Shown: positions 34,700 to 42,336 of the stretch, piece after piece | Layout of the letters: the number at the start of each line of letters is the position of its first letter | How positions within the stretch are numbered: position 1 is the first letter of the stretch | Source: Vibrio sp. 16 | Lineage (GTDB): Bacteria; Pseudomonadota; Gammaproteobacteria; Enterobacterales; Vibrionaceae | Direction: 5' to 3' | DNA: 64,000 bases | Assembly (NCBI RefSeq): GCF_963681195.1 | Contig: NZ_OY808998.1 | Location: 310,001 to 374,000, forward strand | Made by a program: the position numbers and the translations under genes | Notes under the pieces: generated by a model | Told to the model about the DNA's origin: nothing | What the model saw: the letters and a program-made list of their open reading frames with translations, nothing else | Databases searched by the model: none

Positions 34700-34706
34700 C
34701 TGTTAA
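34700..34706. repeat. Island end core repeat (right)
   Basis: CTGTTAA; inside the island it is preceded by AACATTCACA, outside it continues as attC (GGTGTGAGCAACGC). Confidence 0.85.
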
Positions 34707-34812
34707 GGTGTGAGCAACGCAATGCAGATGCCCCCGCAAACCACCTTAAACACCAAACGCAACGCATAGCAAAAATGCCACGCGTTGCGAATCACTCTTA
34801 AACAGTTTGTTA
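34707..34812 (-). repeat. Right fragment of the attC split by the island
   Basis: 106 bp that complete the 14 bp at 21759-21772 to a 120-bp CTG-type site; originally the attC of the SIR2 cassette at 34816. Confidence 0.93.
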
Positions 34813-34815
34813 TAT

Positions 34816-35847
34816 TTATTTTGTAACACCTTTACTTGATAGAACACCCTGCTCTTCTTTCACTAAGTTAAGGGTCCACTCTTGAAGCTCTTTTAACGTC
34901 TGTCCTTTAACAAAAGGATTGTCTTGCCAAGGGCTTTGTTGAAGAGTTGCCATGGCATAAGCATCACAACTTCTACGGGGGTGAACGGCCGCATAGGTAT
35001 TAAAGAAGTCATTGTAAATTGCATAGTTTTCTCTGACGATAAAGTCAGCCCAACTAGCCTTAACTTCTTCAGAGCTTTTGATATCGATGACCTCGATTAA
35101 AGCAAAGTCTTTAACTTGGTTCTCTTGCCATACATCTAATAACAACTTTCTAGCTTCAGCATCGGTTACAGGCGCACTGTAACCAAATACAGTTACAAAA
35201 TAAGCGTGTTTTACGTGACGTTGTAGCTCATCCCACTCACCAAATAGTAAGGGGTCTGCACTATAGTTTTTGTCACTTACTGGGTATAAGAGCTTTGAAG
35301 GTGTAAACTGCTTTCCGCAAGAATCACAGCGATTATAAACCCAACCCTTGGTCTTACATGGCATACAAGCGCCAATAGAAACGTTGCCATGTAAGAAAAC
35401 TATTCTAGGCATATTTTCAAAACCAACAGCTCTCATATTTCGTTGATAAGCTTGAGCTAAGAAAGGGTCCCAGTTAAATGTAGCTATAATATCTTTAGGT
35501 CTGTGGCTAAGGATTAAGTAATCGTAAATAGTCGGTTCATCAGGTAGTTCCATATCACGGAAATACTCTTCAACAGCAGTCTCAATTTCTTGAACGAGCT
35601 CTTCATGCTGACCTGATTTAGATAATTGGTCGTAAACTGCCTCAAAGTTCTCACCATCATATTTTACGCCGTGTTTCTCAAAGAGATAACCGATCCCTAA
35701 AACTTCCACAAGGTTGTACATCAAAGGCAACTTGCGACCATTTTTGTCACCGTTTGGAAAAGCAGCAAAGCTTGCTCCCGCCCCCAAGATGACCACGTGA
35801 GGCGAGTTGTTCTTATTTTCTGATACATCTAATGCTGGTAATGCCAT
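34816..35847 (-). CDS. SIR2-like protein with zinc ribbon
   Basis: 343 residues, ATG 35847 behind GGAG. NAD-binding loop VVILGAGASFAAFP (residues 18-30), FNWDP (about 124) and the catalytic-histidine motif FLHGN (about 153) fit the SIR2 fold; ACMPCKTKGW and NRCDSCGKQF form a zinc ribbon. Several SIR2-like proteins of phage defence break down NAD to abort infection; this one is a lone cassette, so a single-gene system is the natural guess. It could also be a protein deacylase. Confidence 0.75.
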   Translation of the reverse strand: MALPALDVSENKNNSPHVVILGAGASFAAFPNGDKNGRKLPLMYNLVEVLGIGYLFEKHGVKYDGENFEAVYDQLSKSGQHEELVQEIETAVEEYFRDMELPDEPTIYDYLILSHRPKDIIATFNWDPFLAQAYQRNMRAVGFENMPRIVFLHGNVSIGACMPCKTKGWVYNRCDSCGKQFTPSKLLYPVSDKNYSADPLLFGEWDELQRHVKHAYFVTVFGYSAPVTDAEARKLLLDVWQENQVKDFALIEVIDIKSSEEVKASWADFIVRENYAIYNDFFNTYAAVHPRRSCDAYAMATLQQSPWQDNPFVKGQTLKELQEWTLNLVKEEQGVLSSKGVTK

Positions 35848-35874
35848 TTTGAACTCCAGACATGACTATAAATA

Positions 35875-35995
35875 TAACGCCTTGTTAAGGGGTGAGCAAC
35901 GCACTACCGATGCCACCGCATACCACCTTAATCACTAAAACCAAACGCATAGTAAAAATGCCACGCGTTGCGAATCACTCTTAAACAGTTTGTTA
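35875..35995 (-). repeat. attC site (TTG variant, 121 bp)
   Basis: Left end TAACGCCTTGTTAAGGGG; last bases overlap the stop of the gene at 35993. Confidence 0.94.
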
Positions 35996-36370
35996 TGCCT
36001 GTACTCGCAGCATCATCCCACCAAACTGATGTCTAGAAACCTTTACTGGATACTGGTACTTCCGGTTTCCAAAAGTTATTGTCAATTCACAACAGTCAAA
36101 TTCATCTCGGTGGTTATTGACGTAACGCGCAAACCTTTCCAAAATCCTTTCGTCAGTTATAACTATTTGTGTTACCTGATCTGGATTGCGAAAAATTGAC
36201 TTTGCATCTGAGAGTTGATTGGAATCGACTGGCTTAGCCTCACAAGACAATACTAACTTTTTAGATTCGACAAAAACCTTAGAATTAATAACATTTATCT
36301 GGTCTTCACCAAATTCATGCCAAAATTCAAAGGGAGTTGTACCAACTCTTAAATCAATTGAAACTGCCAT
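35993..36370 (-). CDS. Cassette protein of unknown function
   Basis: 125 residues from ATG 36370 (MAVSIDLRVGTTPFEFWHE), with GGAG eight bases upstream; six further codons are open. Strand-rich, ending ITFGNRKYQYPVKVSRHQFGG. No family recognised. The stop is in the attC. Confidence 0.6.
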   Translation of the reverse strand: MAVSIDLRVGTTPFEFWHEFGEDQINVINSKVFVESKKLVLSCEAKPVDSNQLSDAKSIFRNPDQVTQIVITDERILERFARYVNNHRDEFDCCELTITFGNRKYQYPVKVSRHQFGGMMLRVQA

Positions 36371-36387
36371 TTTTTCTCCTAATGGCA

Positions 36388-36507
36388 TAACGCCAAATTA
36401 AGGTGTGAACAACGCTAGCACCTTACCTAACGCATTGTGCCATAAACACTAAACTTGCATGAAGTGAGACCGCCGAGCGTTGTGAATCACTCTTAAATTT
36501 ATTGTTA
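36388..36507 (-). repeat. attC site (AAA variant, 120 bp)
   Basis: Left end TAACGCCAAATTAAGGTG; right end TTTATTGTTA is unusual. Serves the FosA-like gene at 36511. Confidence 0.93.
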
Positions 36508-36510
36508 TGT

Positions 36511-36909
36511 TTAAAGCCAAACGAGTCCACTATACAGCTTAGTTCTTAGGGATTCTAACCTGCTTTTAAGGGAGCCAGAGTGTATCTCTAGTTTATGACC
36601 ATCAGGGTCTAAGATATAAAGTGACTGCCCTTCACTCTTATTCTGTTTCCAAACTTCCACACCCAATGAAACTACACGTTTCGCAAAGGCTTCAAATTCT
36701 TTTGGTTCGATATCAAAAGCTACGTGGGTATAGTCGGTTTTGGGGCAAGGTTCATCGTGAGAAAGGCAAAACCAGAGTTCACCTACCGACAAGTAAGCCC
36801 CGTTGTCCCACTTAGCGTGAGCAGTGAACCCCAACGTCTCCCGATAAAACTTAAGAGAGCGCTCTAAGTCACTAACTGCAATGGTTATATGGTTGAGCCC
36901 TAAAATCAC
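36511..36909 (-). CDS. fosA: FosA-like glutathione transferase (fosfomycin modification)
   Basis: 132 residues, start GTG 36909 with GGGAG upstream. Metal ligands expected of FosA are in place: H7 (GLNHITIAV), H62 (DYTHVAF) and E108 (HKLEIH). The potassium loop and substrate residues also align: T9, K88, S92-E93-G94, S96, Y98 and R117. FosA is a Mn- and K-dependent enzyme that adds glutathione to fosfomycin. All key positions are kept, so activity is likely, but resistance depends on expression: no cassette promoter is visible. Confidence 0.85.
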   Translation of the reverse strand: MILGLNHITIAVSDLERSLKFYRETLGFTAHAKWDNGAYLSVGELWFCLSHDEPCPKTDYTHVAFDIEPKEFEAFAKRVVSLGVEVWKQNKSEGQSLYILDPDGHKLEIHSGSLKSRLESLRTKLYSGLVWL

Positions 36910-36927
36910 CGTTTTCTCCCGTAAACA

Positions 36928-37049
36928 TAACGCCGCGTTAAGTGGTGAGCAACGCAGACCACCTCGCCTAAACTATTGTGCCGTAAACACTAAAGCTGAA
37001 TCAAACCGAAAATGCCGAGCGTTGAGAATCCGTCTTAAACGCTTTGTTA
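36928..37049 (-). repeat. attC site (GCG type, 122 bp)
   Basis: Left end TAACGCCGCGTTAAGTGG; serves the GFA gene at 37059. Confidence 0.95.
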
Positions 37050-37058
37050 TGTACGTGC

Positions 37059-37439
37059 TCAAAGGGATGCTCCATCTATTTTTATGACTGGAATTTCACT
37101 AATATTTAACCCGCTGAGACAACGAGCATTTACAGCCCAACCAGTAAATGGGACTTTGCCTGCCTCGATTTCAGCTTTGGTCAATTGGCTAGGTTTACGA
37201 AATGGCAGAATACCGCATTTAGGGCAAAAGTAGTCTTCTGCGGTCTCACTGCCCCATTGGTATAAAACTGCATTTTCAAGTGGAGTTAAAACCGTCAAAT
37301 TCTCTTCTGGCACTCTAAAATTTAGCGCACCTCTACGGATACAGATGGAACAATTACATTCTCGAAGATGGTCAATATCGGCTAAAACTTCGAATTTAAT
37401 GAGACCACAGTGACATGAACTGGAATACGTTTTTGGCAT
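37059..37439 (-). CDS. GFA (glutathione-dependent formaldehyde-activating) family protein
   Basis: 126 residues, ATG behind AAGGAGG. Zinc-binding cysteines: SSCHCGLIKFEV, RECNCSICIRRG and YFCPKCGILPF, the usual GFA trio of CxC, CxxC and CxxC. Members are assigned to formaldehyde-glutathione condensation, though many are of unproved function. Single-gene cassette. Confidence 0.88.
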   Translation of the reverse strand: MPKTYSSSCHCGLIKFEVLADIDHLRECNCSICIRRGALNFRVPEENLTVLTPLENAVLYQWGSETAEDYFCPKCGILPFRKPSQLTKAEIEAGKVPFTGWAVNARCLSGLNISEIPVIKIDGASL

Positions 37440-37456
37440 CCTGCCTCCTTAGTACA

Positions 37457-37580
37457 TAACGCCGCGTTAAGTAGTGAGCAACGCTAACCGCCTAACCTAA
37501 AACCTTTACACCGTAAACACTAAAACCAAATTTGAATACAGAGTGCCAAGCGTTGGGAATCTGCCTTAAACGCTTTGTTA
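37457..37580 (-). repeat. attC site (GCG type, 124 bp)
   Basis: Left end TAACGCCGCGTTAAGTAG; last bases overlap the stop of the NADAR gene. Confidence 0.95.
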
Positions 37581-38135
37581 TGCGATTGACTCTTGGAGGA
37601 TATCTCTAACCTCCATTAGTGCAAATCCCAAAAGGTTGTGTCCTTTCCATAAGTTGGGGTTTTCAGCTCTCTGGTTATCCACTGCTAACCCGATACCCCA
37701 TATTTTATCTACTGGGCTAGCCTCCACCAGAATTCTATTGCTTGTCTTAAGGAGGAATTCACTCAACTCCTTATTTTGGGAAAACTTCAATACATTACCA
37801 GATACAACAATTTGAAACCGATTCTCAACCCACTTTGATTCATCAAAGCCTCGAACTTCACGCCCCAGAGACTTCGCTTCTCCTGGGTTAGTGGCTTTGA
37901 TTATCTTTTGATAGGTCTCATTATCACCAAACAGTTTCGCTTTCTCTGCCATCATATAGTGTTCAGCAGTCATGTACTCAATACCGTTCTCACTAAAAGT
38001 GGATTCATACCACTGACTAAAACAAGATTTGGATACAGTACCGCCTTTTTCTTGATGGCCCCAAAAGAATACATACTTAATTTTATTGCCTTTATTTACG
38101 TATTCCTGAAGCTCTTCTTTAGATCTAATTTTCAA
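37578..38135 (-). CDS. NADAR (YbiA-like) family N-glycosidase
   Basis: 185 residues, TTG start at 38135 (MKIRSKEELQEYV). KYVFFWGHQEKGG, CFSQWYESTF, MTAEHYMMAEKAKLF, and further GLAVDNQRAENPNLWKGHNLLGFALMEVRDIL are the family's signature blocks (residues H, E and W of the catalytic pocket appear kept). NADAR enzymes remove ADP-ribose from modified nucleic acid or riboflavin intermediates. A second NAD-linked cassette besides the SIR2-like one. Confidence 0.88.
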   Translation of the reverse strand: MKIRSKEELQEYVNKGNKIKYVFFWGHQEKGGTVSKSCFSQWYESTFSENGIEYMTAEHYMMAEKAKLFGDNETYQKIIKATNPGEAKSLGREVRGFDESKWVENRFQIVVSGNVLKFSQNKELSEFLLKTSNRILVEASPVDKIWGIGLAVDNQRAENPNLWKGHNLLGFALMEVRDILQESIA

Positions 38136-38162
38136 ACCTCAAATCCTAATTTTTGAGTCGCA

Positions 38163-38284
38163 TAACGCCGCATTAAGGTGTGAGCAACGCGACCACGAAA
38201 CTCAACCATATCACCATAAACACAAAACCCAACGATGGAATGAAAAATGCCAAGCGTTGGGAATCACTCTTAAATGCTTTGTTA
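38163..38284 (-). repeat. attC site (GCA type, 122 bp)
   Basis: Left end TAACGCCGCATTAAGGTG; last bases overlap the stop of the GNAT gene at 38282. Confidence 0.95.
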
Positions 38285-38749
38285 GTTTACAGTTTTCCAC
38301 ATTGTTTTTGACTGCTCTTCAAAGCCCAGTTTGACATAAAAGCTTTGCGCACGCTCATTGAAAGCCATTACCTCTAGTCTGATTTGTTCAGCACCTTGAG
38401 ATTTAGCCCAATCATTACACTGAACCATGAGTTGAGTTCCAATACCCGAAACTCTAACACTTTCATCCACTACGATTGTACCGACGCGACAGATAGGTGT
38501 TTTGACGAGAAATGGGATTGCTTCATTTTGAGTCACTGTTGCAGTTACAAAGCCAACAACATCACCAGAAATTTCCGCAACTAGAAAGAGTCTTGATTGA
38601 TCATTTATAGCTTGAAGAAGGAACTCTTTTTCTTCATATGATGGCTCAACGAATACTTCTGGCGCATTATCAAAGTGCATGACTCCAATCTGATAATTTA
38701 GACGCAAGAGTGAGTCTAAATCTGACGCTTCAGCCGATCTGATTTTCAT
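38282..38749 (-). CDS. GNAT family acetyltransferase
   Basis: 155 residues, ATG behind GAGGACG. Acetyl-CoA loop VDESVRVSGIGTQLMVQCND and FNERAQSFYVKLGFEEQS, the usual GNAT C-terminal pattern. Substrate unknown. Confidence 0.88.
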   Translation of the reverse strand: MKIRSAEASDLDSLLRLNYQIGVMHFDNAPEVFVEPSYEEKEFLLQAINDQSRLFLVAEISGDVVGFVTATVTQNEAIPFLVKTPICRVGTIVVDESVRVSGIGTQLMVQCNDWAKSQGAEQIRLEVMAFNERAQSFYVKLGFEEQSKTMWKTVN

Positions 38750-38777
38750 TTTCGTCCTCTGAATTCGATATGTAAAC

Positions 38778-38897
38778 TAACGCCCTGTTAAGGTGTGAGC
38801 AACGCAATACTGAAGCCACTGCACACCACCTTAATCACTTAAACCAACGCATGGTAAAAATGCCACGCGTTGCGAATCACTCTTGAACAGTTTGTTA
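38778..38897 (-). repeat. attC site (CTG type, 120 bp)
   Basis: Left end TAACGCCCTGTTAAGGTG; serves the OGFr-like gene. Confidence 0.95.
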
Positions 38898-38918
38898 GTG
38901 CGCTTTTTCAGCGATCCC

Positions 38919-39419
38919 CTAACCTTTAAGCGCGTTACGCCAATACTCGACCGTTTTGTCTGAAACCATGCCGGTTTCTCTGGCTGCAGCCACTAGAAAG
39001 TCACACAACTTAGCTGCTATCTGCTCATTACCGAGTAAATACAAACTACGAATTGCTCGGGTCAGGCGAAGTTGGTTATGGTCGTGACTTTTAAGCCAAA
39101 CATGGTTAGCAGGGCTTAATGGCTGTATTGACGATATTTCAAACCCATCTCGCTGTAATCCCCAAAACTCAAGTAAAAGGTCGAGTGCTTTTAAGTGAGC
39201 AACACGTAATTCTTCTGAGTTAGCAAAAGCCTCTCGATCTGCTTGAGTTACCAAAGGAGCATGTTGATTGAACTTGGTGCCCTCATCTATTGGGAAAAGA
39301 ACTTGAATATACTTATGATCATGCTCCAGCCAGAAGTGGTTGTAAGCTAACAACTGCTCAACATTGCGACCAAATTTATCTGGAGCTTTACCAGATATGA
39401 AACGAGCAATTTCACTCAT
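38919..39419 (-). CDS. Opioid growth factor receptor (OGFr)-like region protein
   Basis: 166 residues, ATG 39419. The block WLEHDHKYIQVLFPIDEGT is the hallmark of the OGFr-like conserved region (HDYIQWLFP in most members), found in bacteria as small helical proteins without assigned function. LANHVWLKSHDHNQLRLTR-type residues follow in the second half. Despite the name, no receptor role is implied. Confidence 0.78.
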   Translation of the reverse strand: MSEIARFISGKAPDKFGRNVEQLLAYNHFWLEHDHKYIQVLFPIDEGTKFNQHAPLVTQADREAFANSEELRVAHLKALDLLLEFWGLQRDGFEISSIQPLSPANHVWLKSHDHNQLRLTRAIRSLYLLGNEQIAAKLCDFLVAAARETGMVSDKTVEYWRNALKG

Positions 39420-39457
39420 TTTAAATCCTGCTAATTGTAATTTTTATCTTTGCGCAC

Positions 39458-39578
39458 TAACGCCCTGCTAAGGGGTGAGCAACGCAATACGAAAGGCGCC
39501 GCAAACCACCTTAATCACTAAAAATCAACGCATAGTAAAAATGCCACGCGTTGCGAATCCCTCTTGAGCAGTTTGTTA
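39458..39578 (-). repeat. attC site (CTG type variant, 121 bp)
   Basis: Left end TAACGCCCTGCTAAGGGG; attached to the gene-free cassette 39579-40080. Confidence 0.94.
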
Positions 39579-40080
39579 GTCGCGAGGCACCGAGCGACAA
39601 TTTTAAGCCGAACCAAACTTTGCAAACAACAAACTTTATGTGTTTTGATGCACTTAAATCAGGCGTAGTCTCAAAGCGACTATTCAATGAAACCACTTGG
39701 AACAAACAACGCCGTAGAAAACGGACTGACAACACCAACAAGCGCTTTTGGAAAACCAATCTCACAGTGCGGACTTTCAACAAAGTCACTGAAACCACGT
39801 GGAACTTACCACACCAGAGAAAACGTCCTTTCAGCGAATAAATCAGCTTTTGAACCACCAAACTCACCGAGCAAAGTTGCAACCAAAAACAAATTCTCGA
39901 TTGCCCTGCTCTGTCAGCACCAAAGAACAAAACAACCGCGCGAGGACACTTGCAAAACTTTGGACTTTAAATAGCTGAAACTGAGCTTTGACCATCGACG
40001 ATGAATCTGTATACCAAACAAACAGCTGCCAAATTTTGAGCTCAGAAACATGATTTTGATTGCTAGCTTTTTCTGGCGAC
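39579..40080. other. Gene-free cassette, 502 bp
   Basis: No convincing gene on either strand. Open frames of 95 and 139 codons overlap on opposite strands and neither has a ribosome-binding site or recognisable protein. Contains two similar blocks around GAAACCACTTGGAAC and GAAACCACGTGGAAC, and a TTTCAGCGAATAAATC-like block reminiscent of the 429-bp family. Confidence 0.55.
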
Positions 40081-40171
40081 TAACGCCGCATTAAGGTGTG
40101 AGCGACGTTTGGCTATACTTGAGCAAAGCGAAACTGCCAAGCGTTGCGAATCACTCTTAAATGCTTTGTTA
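40081..40171 (-). repeat. attC site (short type, 91 bp)
   Basis: Same short class as 2551 and 18761; serves the two-gene cassette 40169-41688. Confidence 0.93.
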
Positions 40172-41152
40172 TGCGCCTCTAAGCCTATGTAAACTATGCA
40201 GAATATTCCCGTGCACATCATTTATTAAGTACTGATTATACTCAAAAATTGTTGGCATATATTCTTTGAATTCTTGCACTGACTTAACCCCATTTAAAAT
40301 TGCAGTTTGCACTGCTCCCTGACAACGTGTAACTCCATAAACCATCACTTGACTGTAAAGTTCTAATTGCGCAGGTGTAAAGTCGATAGATCTGAAGCCA
40401 TGATGCGTAGAGTCATTTCTGAATATACGTATTTTCTCTAGCACATTTACCAATTCCTTCTTCCAAAAAAGGTAATTCTCATGACTCTCTAACTCTCTCA
40501 GAATTCTATTATCAACTAGAGTCCCAGCCTTTCCGTTAGGAAAGCCTAGAAACCACCTAATATATACAGCAACATTGTCCTTTTCCGATTCTTTTAACAG
40601 AGCTTCTACTGCAAACCAGTTAAAAAGAATTTTCAACTGAGGATTATTCTCGTGCTTACTGTTTCTAAACCAATGTAAAGATCGCAAGTATCGCTCACTT
40701 AGTTCAGAGTTTTGGGCTAGTATGCAGTGAGTGACATCTACTCTTTGTGTATTTCCTTGATGAGTCATAAATGACATAGTCGGTTGATGCTTCGATTGCG
40801 TCAGTTCATGTAACTTTCCTGTGGAAAGGTCTTTTACAAAGCCAATGGAAGACAGAGCATAATTTGAGATAGGTACTTCTATTGATTTAAGATCTAAAAT
40901 TTCTTCGAATCTAGTTTCTGCACAAGAAACAGCAGTTTCTAACGCATTACTATCTACAATCGTAGCTATACGAGCACAGTGACGATATTTATCAAAATCA
41001 AGATTCAACTTCTTGGCACATGCTTCAAGTGAATTAACTTCTTCTGGCGAATCTGCGCTAGAAGAGCGCAATTCAACATTCGAATATACAGTTGTCGTAG
41101 GCAAACAAACGCTCGCCATTTCAAGAACTTTGACAATTAAATATGATTTCAT
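40169..41152 (-). CDS. ApeA-like HEPN protein
   Basis: 327 residues. The C-terminal part has FNWFAVEALLKESE and, after a helix, IRIFRNDSTHHGF, the R-N-x3-H catalytic motif of HEPN RNases (R245, H250), in the arrangement of ApeA-like HEPN domains. The N-terminal 150 residues may be a sensor. The ATG overlaps the stop of the upstream gene (41149) by 4 bp, so the two genes act together. Possible anti-phage RNase; activity inferred. Confidence 0.68.
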   Translation of the reverse strand: MKSYLIVKVLEMASVCLPTTTVYSNVELRSSSADSPEEVNSLEACAKKLNLDFDKYRHCARIATIVDSNALETAVSCAETRFEEILDLKSIEVPISNYALSSIGFVKDLSTGKLHELTQSKHQPTMSFMTHQGNTQRVDVTHCILAQNSELSERYLRSLHWFRNSKHENNPQLKILFNWFAVEALLKESEKDNVAVYIRWFLGFPNGKAGTLVDNRILRELESHENYLFWKKELVNVLEKIRIFRNDSTHHGFRSIDFTPAQLELYSQVMVYGVTRCQGAVQTAILNGVKSVQEFKEYMPTIFEYNQYLINDVHGNILHSLHRLRGA

Positions 41153-41688
41153 TTTCGTGATTTCGCTAAAGTATCGACAAGCTTCTGGAGGACAACTCTA
41201 CGAACCTGGCCTTCAACCTGTTTATGAAGCATTCGCTTCTTACTTTTAAGATAGTTAACTAGGATTGATATGGGCTTGTATGTATTTTGAGTAATCACTA
41301 ATTCACCAATAAGGTGAAAAGTCTCAGTCTTTATAGTCCTTTCAAAGAGAAGGTACTCAACAAGGCTTGTGAACTGCTTTTCATTATTCACTGAATAATA
41401 ATATTTTAGCCTCATTCTTAACAAAAGCTCTTCATCATGCTTGCTGTCATATAAGGCACGATCAAACAACATGACTGATTCATTATCAAAGGTCTTAATG
41501 GCAAGTTCGTAACCTAGGGTTATTGTTTTTATATGACTAGGTTTAACCTCTTGCAGTTTATTAAAGCAATGTTTGGCTTCTAGTATTCGACCATTTTCAA
41601 TCAAGTATCTTATATATTCACTTAACCGTTTTAAGTACTTCTTGTGGTCTCTAGGAGTGTCTCTTAATTTCTTTTCGATTAATTCCAA
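41149..41688 (-). CDS. TPR-like helical partner of the HEPN protein
   Basis: 179 residues starting at TTG 41688. Repeating helix pairs (YLIENGRILEAKHCFNKLQ; ALYDSKHDEELLLRMRLKYY; SLVEYLLFERTIKTETFHLI) suggest tetratricopeptide-like scaffolding. First gene of the only two-gene cassette recognised here, overlapping the HEPN gene by 4 bp. It may recruit, inhibit or activate the HEPN protein. Confidence 0.6.
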   Translation of the reverse strand: MELIEKKLRDTPRDHKKYLKRLSEYIRYLIENGRILEAKHCFNKLQEVKPSHIKTITLGYELAIKTFDNESVMLFDRALYDSKHDEELLLRMRLKYYYSVNNEKQFTSLVEYLLFERTIKTETFHLIGELVITQNTYKPISILVNYLKSKKRMLHKQVEGQVRRVVLQKLVDTLAKSRK

Positions 41689-41731
41689 TACTCACCTCAT
41701 TATACAAAACATGGGCACAAACCTTGGCGCA

Positions 41732-41853
41732 TAACGCCGCGTTAAGTAGTGAGCAACGCCACCACGAAACTTAACCATACCACCATAAACACAAAACCCA
41801 ACGATGGAACGGAAAATGCCATGCGTTGGGAATCTGCCTTAAACGCTTTGTTA
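41732..41853 (-). repeat. attC site (GCG type, 122 bp)
   Basis: Left end TAACGCCGCGTTAAGTAG; serves the small gene at 41907. Confidence 0.95.
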
Positions 41854-41906
41854 GTAGCGTACTCAACGCTAACACCTAACTTGCTAGTTTGATGAAGGCT
41901 CCAATA

Positions 41907-42125
41907 TTAGAGACAGCTATTCATCAACCTCATTAGCAACTTAAAACGTTCTTCCGAAATCGTCTCGGCATTAGCTTCTTGAGCAATGTCATAAGGAGTT
42001 GAACCTGATCCACTCAAATGGTGCCACCGTTTTTGAACGTCCTCAGGTGTAACTTTCGGGGCTAACTTGTCCACCTCACTCATACACAAGATAGCTTTTC
42101 GCAATTGATTAGTTTTATCGCTCAT
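41907..42125 (-). CDS. Small helical cassette protein of unknown function
   Basis: 72 residues, ATG 42125. KAILCMSEVDKLAPKVTPEDV and SEERFKLLMRLMNSCL are probable helices. No ribosome-binding site of note and no family recognised. Its smallness makes it less certain than its neighbours, but it is the only candidate in the cassette. Confidence 0.5.
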   Translation of the reverse strand: MSDKTNQLRKAILCMSEVDKLAPKVTPEDVQKRWHHLSGSGSTPYDIAQEANAETISEERFKLLMRLMNSCL

Positions 42126-42216
42126 TAGATAGCCTGTAAGTTAAGACAACAGTAGTTACTATACAAAATAACTTTAATTTTTAGAATGTTAGACTCTAAT
42201 TTGTATTTTGAGCTAC

Positions 42217-42336
42217 TAACGCCTTGCTAAGGTGTGAGTAACGCAATACAAAAGCTACCGCACAGCGCCTTAATCACATAAGCAACCGCAAAGTAAAAAT
42301 GCCACGCGTTACGAATCACTCTTAAGCAATTTGTTA
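42217..42336 (-). repeat. attC site (TTG variant, 120 bp)
   Basis: Left end TAACGCCTTGCTAAGGTG; the most diverged of the long sites; attached to 42337-42766. Confidence 0.92.

Larger units (their letters stand above)
21766..34706. mobile_element. 12.9-kb satellite-like genomic island with defence cargo, inserted in an attC
   Basis: Bounded by the direct repeat CTGTTAA (21766-21772 and 34700-34706). All its genes are on the minus strand. Order from the right end: tyrosine integrase, unknown 375-residue protein, AlpA-like regulator, VapE-like protein, Sel1-like secreted protein, DUF6765-like protein, dGTPase-like protein, then CBASS operon. Integrase, AlpA and VapE together are typical of phage-inducible islands and other phage satellites. 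No capsid, tail or packaging gene is visible, so it probably depends on a helper or is a simple integrative element. Confidence 0.9.

Noticed and set aside
21766-34706. Complete prophage
   Set aside because: No capsid, portal, terminase or tail genes; only integrase, AlpA and VapE-type functions, so satellite-like.
39511-39974. Opposed 139- and 95-codon frames in the gene-free cassette
   Set aside because: They overlap on opposite strands, one runs through the attC, neither has a ribosome-binding site or a recognisable protein.
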